Below are positions 57,879-64,000 of a stretch of DNA of 64,000 bases, in pieces (the first letter of the stretch is position 1; the number at the start of each line of letters is the position of its first letter). Position numbers and translations under genes: made by a program. The notes below the pieces were generated by a model that ran no database searches, was not told where the DNA came from, and saw only the letters and a list, made by a program, of their open reading frames with translations. This DNA comes from Struthio camelus (taxonomy: Eukaryota > Chordata > Aves > Struthioniformes > Struthionidae), in the NCBI RefSeq assembly GCF_040807025.1, contig NC_090964.1, forward strand, positions 6,200,001 through 6,264,000. The letters are read 5' to 3'.

Positions 57879-60800
57879 ATGCTGCGGCTCCCCAGGGGAG
57901 TGTCCCCCGGCGCGGGGAGGGGGGGCGCCGCCCTCCCGCCCCACCAGCAGCAGCAGCAGCACCACCAGAAGAAGGCCGTGTCGGTGATGGGCTCCGCCGA
58001 GCGGGTGGCCTCCAGCCTGGGTAGCCCCTCGGTGGCCTCTGTCCCCGGCGGCTGCTTCACGCAGGTCTACTCGCAGGCGGCTGTCAGCGTCCCCGCACCC
58101 CGGGGTGGCTGCCTCTACGCCACCCCGCAGGGCCCCGAGCTCAGGAGCATCCGATCGGCCTCTGCGGGAAGGCTGCCGGTAAGGTGTCTTCACCCCCTCC
58201 CTCCCCGATCCTGTCTTTGCACCCATTTTTTGTGAGTCTGGGGTCTCCGGGCCGCTCTGGCCCTTTGCAGGGAGGGGAGCTGGCGGCGAGGCCCGAGGAG
58301 CAGGGCTGGACCATGTCCAAGACGCGCAGCCGTCCCTGGGTTTGGGGCCGCGGCGGGGGTCTGCACCCCAAAAGGTGTTTCTTTGCTCCGCCGGCTGCGC
58401 GGGGGGGAGGGTAAGGTTTGAAATCAGAAGTCTCAGTGAAATGGCTCATACGTTTCTCAACTTCCCTTAGCCCGTGCGGGCCCGCAAAGCCGGCTCCGCT
58501 CTTCCTCTTTTCTTATTTTTCTTTCTCTCTCCCTTTCTCTCTCTCGCTTGCAAAGAGTTTGGGCTGTGCCTCAAGCTCAGGCCGCGGAGCCGAGGCCCTT
58601 GCGAGCTCCTTTTCGCCGTAAGGAAGCGAAGGCTGCGTGCCGGCACCATCCCTGCCCTGCGTTGGAGGGGGGCACCTTCGCTGCCCCGCTAGCACCCCTG
58701 TTTTGGGTTGCAGCCCCCAAGGCGACCCGTCACCCGAGGAGCCTCAGGGGCTGCTGGTGGGGGACAAGGGCCAGGGGCAGTTCAGCTTCGCTGCCCGGGC
58801 TTGTTTCCTGCCTGGGCAGGGTTGTGATATGAGATATTAGGGGGCAGAGTGGGGCCTGAAATGTGTTTGCTGGGGGGGGGGATTGCAGTGGAAATGGTCC
58901 CCTCGCCCTCTGGGATGCCTCATGGCTTTGAACGAGGGACCCTGGTGCATGGGCAGAGAGAGCTGGGCTGGCAGGGTGGGAGATGTGCTGGGACGGTGTT
59001 TTGGGGGGACAAGGGGATTGCTGACAGCTGAATTTGGCTGCGCCCCTGTCAGCGTGATGCTGGCGACGTTTGGGGCGAGGGCTGCGCTTGCAAAGCCTCG
59101 GAGCCCGCCGGTCTAAAGAGGAAACTGGGAAACTGGAGCCCAGACAGCTTGCCCGGGGTCTGGGCTGGGGATGGGGCAGGGGCTGCCTCGGGGGGGCCGT
59201 GCCGGGCTGTGCCGCTTTCCCAGCGGGCTCGGACCCGATCCGGGCAGAACCGCGACATTGCCCGGATCGAGGGGCAGCAGCTTAACGCCGCCGATGCCGG
59301 GGCTCAGCCATTCGGACGCCGGCCCGTGGCTTTTGCCAAGCGTCGGGGAGCGTGAGCGGCTTTTCCCGGCCTGGGCCTTCCTTCTGGAGGGCCCCCGCTG
59401 AGCCAGGCAGCCCCGCTGGCAGCTGGGGCTGGCATTTAATTCCTGCCTGCCCGGCGCCTGGGCGCGTGTCCAGCCCTCACTGTGAGCCTCTGTTCTCCCC
59501 AGGTCCTGGGAGGCATCCCAGCGCGCTGTAACTTCGATTAGTTTTTAAAAGCTTGATTGATCGATTTATTCCCCCTTCCCGCGGCTGCTGCTGCTCCGTG
59601 CCAGGTGGGGACGTCGCCGGGGAGCAGCGGTCCCTCGGCTCGCCCTCTCCGCGCCGGGGGCGGCCAGGGCTGGCGGATGCCGGGCTGGCCCGGGACGTTG
59701 CGCTCCGCGCGGCCCCTGGCCGGCAGGGCGCTGGGGCCACCTGTCTCCTCTTGGCCCTCGGGAGCTGCTCTGGGCCGTCTTTGTCTTAGAGCTGCGCGAG
59801 ACGTCGCTTCCCGCGCTGCCGGGGCTGTTGTGTAAGGAAAGACCTGTGCTGCTTCCCGCTCCCATGAAAACACGCCCCGGATCCCCATTAACACCCGCGC
59901 TTTTTTTGAGCATGGTGGCGGAGCTCATCTGGGGTTCTGATGTTGCAAACCAGGGGGGTGTTTCTGTGCTGTTGGTTACGGCCCCTCCGGAGGTCCCGTC
60001 TCGCCCTCCCAGCCGAGGCCTTCAGAGCTCTTAGTTTTCCAGTCCCCAGTGACTCTATGACGCCAGGCCGGGTCTCCAGGGGTGATCCCAGGGGACCCCA
60101 GGAGCCGTGGGCAGCTGCGATGTCGAGGTTGCCGAACGCTGGCTTTGGGATGCGACTGCAAAGCTGGGTGGGAGGGGGTGGGAGGCGGCAGAGGGGTGGG
60201 TGGCATGGGTGACTGCAGCAGTGGCCCACGACAGGTCCCTTCGTGTGACCCCGTCCCATCCGAGTCCCAACGCTGGGGATACCGCGTTCAATCCTGACTC
60301 GCCGAGCTGCCGCTCGGAGCGGCGCCCCGCGTCCGTTCAGGCCCTCTCGCCCTGCGCCTTCGCCGGCGCAACCTTTGGGTGTGCAGATCTGGGGCGATCA
60401 GATAATGAACGTTTCCAGCCGATGACTCCCGGGCAGGGCAATTGCAGCCGCTCCCACCTGCTTGCGGGATTCGCGCGATACCAGGCGGCAGGAAAAGGTC
60501 GCAACGAATCCAGGGTCACCGGCTGCAGCCGCCTGGCCCGGCCGTGGGAGAGGACCCGTTCCCGGCGCGCCATCCTCGCGTCCCTCCGTGGGAAAGCGGG
60601 CTGGGTTGTCGCACAAAGGCTCCGCGGCGGGGCCCGTTTCCAACGCGGTGGCCTGGGGCGATGCCGTCCCCAGGGTGCCGGCAGGGAAACATCGAGGGGT
60701 TTTCTATGTGGGCGGGATGGGTGGTTTTGGGGGGTCGTGGTGGGCACGGCTTTACCGGCGGGCGCATCGGGATGGGTGCCGGGGTGGTGTCTACCCCATC

Positions 60801-63800
60801 GCCTCCCAGCACCCTCCCTGCAGTCAGGACATCCGCGGGGGCCAGGGCCCTTTCTGGCTCTGTCTTTTATAGCATCCAGCATCTGTGCCCTGGGGAAAGG
60901 GGATCGGAAGGTGGATCACGAGCAGGCCTTCCTCGTCTGCGCTGCGGCTTGGGGTTTCGGGGTCTTTCCAGAGGGGAGGCAGATGCCGGCCACGTCGGAA
61001 GTGAGATGGGGAGAGCGGTACCTGCGGGGAGGGATGCTGCGTTTCCTCCCCGCCATGAATTTTTCCCAGCTCCCCGGCCTAGGATCAGGGCTGGAGTCGA
61101 GCTCTCCCCGTGGTGGGGCTGAAAGGCTCCTCCAACCCCCCCCAAATCCGGCTTTGCTCTGCAGGCAGCCTGCGCGGCCGTGGGGCTCTGCCTACGGCTG
61201 GGGGTGATTTGTGCTGAGGACGAGGTGGGGGGCTGTCGGGGTCCCGGCTGGGGGGTCAGCGGGGTGCTGCCGCCTGGGACCAGCCGAGCCGGGTGCTCCC
61301 CTAAAGGTCATTGTGGTGCTTGGTCCCGCGATGGTGCGGTGCCCCGAGTCACGCCGGGTGCGATACCCGGGCGCTGCGTTCCCACGGCCCGGGGAGCGCA
61401 GGGGGCGGAAGGGCTCGTGCGGGGCAGGGAGGGGACCGGAGAGGCAGGCAGGGCCCGGGCAAGCCCGGAGAAATCAGCGGGCGCTGTCGAAACGAAGCGT
61501 TGGCGGGAAGAGCGAGCTGCGGGCCCCGGGGGAGAGGGTTGCTCTGATGCTTGGGCTGGGCGCAGGGTGTAGCCCCTGGCGCCAGGGCTGCTTGGCAAGT
61601 GGAGCTGGCAGGGTGCCCGGCCCGCTCCCCGCCTCCCTTCACCCCCGCGTGAAGTCTCCTGCCCTCGCCCAAAACTGGGATCAAACCTCTTTTCCCCCCA
61701 CCACCCCCCACAGCATCACATAGGGAGCAGCTGGCTCTGTCCTAACGCGGGGTCTGCCCCAGGCAGCGATGCCCGGCGGTCCGTGAGCAGGAGGCAGGGG
61801 GGACGGTGCAATGCCCGGGGGGCTGCGGGTGGCTCGGTGTCCCTGCTGGGGTTGGGGACAGGAGGGTGGCTTGTCCCCTGCTCCCATCTGCTCTGGTTTA
61901 CACCCGTTTTTCCTCCCGCTCCACCGGCGGAGGGGTGCTGGGAGCCCCGCGCGGTGCCTGGCTCAGCTGTCGTCTGCCTAATCCTGCCCGGCCGGGGCTC
62001 GGCAGCTGGGACCCAGCCTCCCCCTTGTCCATTGTCCGTCGCCGCCGCGGGGGGGGGATCTTCCCGCACCCCCAGACCTCGCGTGGGAAGGGGGTCCCCA
62101 TTGGCCCCTCTGCGTAACATGCTTCTCCTGCAGCCCCCTGCGATTGCAACCTGGGGGCCCCCCCCGGGCTTGAACATGGGACACCATTTCGGGCCCCTCG
62201 AGGTGGCCAGCGGGACGCAAGGACCTGCCCGGTGCTCCTGACTGCCCCGTCCCAGTCGGTGCCCCCCGTCGCTACCCGTGCCTCAGTTTCCCCCTCTCCC
62301 CCAAGAGCTGCTGCTTGGGGAAACGGGAAGGAGATGAAGCCGTGCCCCAGAGCAAGCACGCAGGCTGGAGGGGGACAGGGACACGCGGGGAGCCTCAAAG
62401 CCTGGGCCCCGGCAGGACGGGGGCACGTTGTCCCCCCCGTGCCGCTGGCTGATGCCCCCGGGGCTGGAGGGGGGGTTTGGTGGAAGGAGCCGTGTCCCCC
62501 CCCGCCGCGTCTCCGTGCCGGCTGGGCGCGGGGCTGGCAGACGCGCCGGGGTCTGAGCCGGGGCAGGTGTTTCCCACGCGCTCGGCGGCGGTGGCTGCTG
62601 GGGTGCCGGCAGCTCCGGGGAGGGCAGGGAGCGGGTTCCCACAGGAGCTCAGGACCAACCTGGCTCCCTAGGGGGGCGGAAAAGAGCCGCCGGCGCCTTT
62701 CCCACCGGCCCCCTCGGATGCCGACAGCCGCGGCGGCACCCAACCCCTCCCGCGGAGCTGGGTGCCGGGGAGAGCCGAGCCGCGCCGGGGACCATGAGGG
62801 ACGCGCTGGGGGGGACCCTGCGGCCCGGCCCAGCCTGGGAGCAGGTACTGGGGTGGGAGGGGGGGGCCGCTCCTTGCAGCTGAGCCCAAATCCCTTGGGT
62901 TTTGTCACCTGCTTTTTTTTTTTGGGGGGGGGGGGGTCCTGAGGGATTTGCACCGGCTCGGAGGGTGGATTTGGGACCCCTCCGCCGGCATCTCTGGGCT
63001 GTGACTGCCCCCCCGTGCATCCTTCCCCCCCGCCGCCGCCACCAAGCGATGCTAGGGGGCCCCTCGGGGGCAGCCAGCTGCCACCCTCTGCGCCGCCCGG
63101 CTGGGTTGGGCGCACGGCGGGGGCACCCGCGCATCCCCCGGGGCAGCTCGAGCCGGGTCGAGGCCAGGTGCGCCGGTGCCAGCTGCGCGGCCCCAGCTGC
63201 CTCCGACCGCGCGGGCTCCGAGCGCCGGGGGGGGGAGCGGCCGCGCGGCGCGGTGGGCACGGAGCCGCCGAGCCCCCGGCCGGTGCCGCTGCCAGGGCTC
63301 GGCCCCGGCGGTGAGGGGAAATCCCTGCGGCTTCGCTGCGCGCCGTGGCAGGGTGCCCGGCGATGCGGGGGAAGCACTCGGGCGAGCGATAGGCGGGCGG
63401 CGGGCCGGGCTGGTAGGAAGCGGGCAGGAAGCGATAGGGGTGCCGGTGGCCCCAGCCGGCCCCTCTCCTCCCCACCCGGCCAGGGCACGGCGCCGACACC
63501 GTCCGCGCTGCCATCCCGGGGGCTCTCTCGAAGCGGGGTGCAGGGCACAGTCGGGGACCGCCAGGGCTGCGGGAAGGAGAGAGGCGCGAGGTCCCTCCAG
63601 CTCATCCTTTCACCCTGGCCCGTCGCTCCCCCATGTCGGGGGGCACCCTGGACCACCCCCTGCTCCCAGCCGCCTTCGTCCCCGGCGCGGAGGGGAGCGC
63701 GGGGACGCGGGGGCTCTGGGAGGTGCGGGCTGGCCCTGGGGCCAGGGCTGGTGTCTGGATCTTCCCTAACTTAAGGATTTTTTATTTGATTTTTTTTCTC

Positions 63801-63915
63801 CTGCTCCAGGCCAAGCGGAAGCTGGATCTGGAGGGTCCCGGCCAGCCGTGCCACCCCGAGTTTCGCACGCCCAAGGGCAAGGGCAGGACCCTGGCCCAGG
63901 TCCCCAGCCCGAGGA
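57879..63915 (+). CDS. E2F2: Transcription factor E2F2, first two coding exons (partial)
   Basis: Activator E2F that pairs with DP proteins, binds S-phase gene promoters and is held in check by RB. Exon 1 is 57879-58178 (100 codons, ending RLP/gtaagg). Exon 2 is 63810-63915 (begins AKRKLDLEG, ends in phase 1 before gtaagt). The ATG at 57879 matches the E2F2 N-terminus pattern (MLR-P-G), although the frame is open further upstream. CLYATPQGPE and AGRLPAKRKLDLEG are E2F2-like; KRKLDL (residues 102-107) is the cyclin A-binding/nuclear-localisation motif. The DNA-binding, dimerisation, marked-box and RB-binding domains lie beyond the right edge. A QQQQQHHQ run near residue 22 is absent from human E2F2. 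The intron between the exons is 5.6 kb. Confidence 0.93.
58179..63809 (+). other. E2F2 intron 1
   Basis: A GC-rich intron with no recognised nested gene. A 538-codon minus-strand open frame (61898-63514) and a 366-codon plus-strand frame (60107-61207) run through it but overlap other open frames and show no domains. Two MIR scraps are present (near 59.11-59.16 kb and 62.28 kb). The intron ends in a strong polypyrimidine tract before the exon 2 acceptor. Confidence 0.6.
62274..62305 (-). repeat. MIR/CORE-SINE fragment
   Basis: 'cgtgcctcagtttccccctc' is the reverse complement of the MIR core. Confidence 0.5.
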
Positions 63916-64000
63916 GTAAGTGGTGCTGGGCTGAGATGGGGAGGAAAGCAGGTGGGGGGCTTGGGAGCCCCATTTCTCTCCCCTATAAAGCTGCTGGTCT

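Noticed and set aside
61898-63514. 538-codon minus-strand open frame in E2F2 intron 1
   Set aside because: Pro/Arg/Gly/Ala-rich with no domain, overlapped by several other long frames on both strands, and lying in very GC-rich DNA where stop codons are rare. No splice or promoter support.

Overview
The window is nuclear DNA from an amniote vertebrate. The genes are intron-containing with standard GT-AG junctions, AATAAA-type poly(A) signals, CpG-rich promoters, many scattered MIR/CORE-SINE scraps and one old CR1-type LINE fossil. Repeat density is low, the DNA is very GC-rich and long G/C homopolymer runs are frequent, which fits a sauropsid microchromosome-like region. CATSPER4 looks complete here, while CatSper genes are reported missing from birds, so a crocodilian or turtle is more likely than a bird. 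This species-level statement is inference.

Layout, left to right. Positions 1-13.2 kb are comparatively AT-rich and hold no recognisable gene, only an antisense CR1 relic (about 0.9-1.6 kb) and a probable 3'-terminal exon of an unidentified + strand transcript (8968 to about 9885). Near 13.2 kb the composition jumps to a GC-rich isochore. From 23.5 to 28.1 kb lies a compact six-exon MSRA-like methionine sulfoxide reductase A gene, followed directly by a minisatellite of 52-54 bp units. From 28.9 to 40.7 kb there is a gene-free stretch with islands of lower GC that look like regulatory elements. It includes an exact GGCGCC-N5-GTCT BMP/SMAD response element 2.0 kb upstream of the ID3 start codon.

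ID3 occupies 40.8-42.5 kb, with TATA box, octamer, GC boxes, two coding exons, a 3'UTR exon and a poly(A) signal. A 6 kb spacer follows, with MEF2-like and homeodomain-like motifs and a 540-bp CA/CG-rich alternating tract. CATSPER4 (48.6-56 kb, 11 or 12 coding exons) encodes a sperm-specific cation-channel subunit and sits behind a triplicated CRE-like promoter repeat. E2F2 starts at 57.9 kb behind a promoter with three E2F motifs. Its first two coding exons are here and the gene runs off the right edge.

All four recognised genes are on the + strand. ID3 and E2F2 are adjacent and co-oriented in mammals too, so this is conserved 1p36-type synteny, but here CATSPER4 lies between them. ID3 (blocks differentiation) and E2F2 (drives S phase) are both proliferation genes and their promoters share an octamer plus GC-box layout. 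CATSPER4 and the MSRA-like gene have separate roles (sperm calcium entry and methionine repair). Most long open frames in the GC-rich part are compositional shadows and are not annotated.
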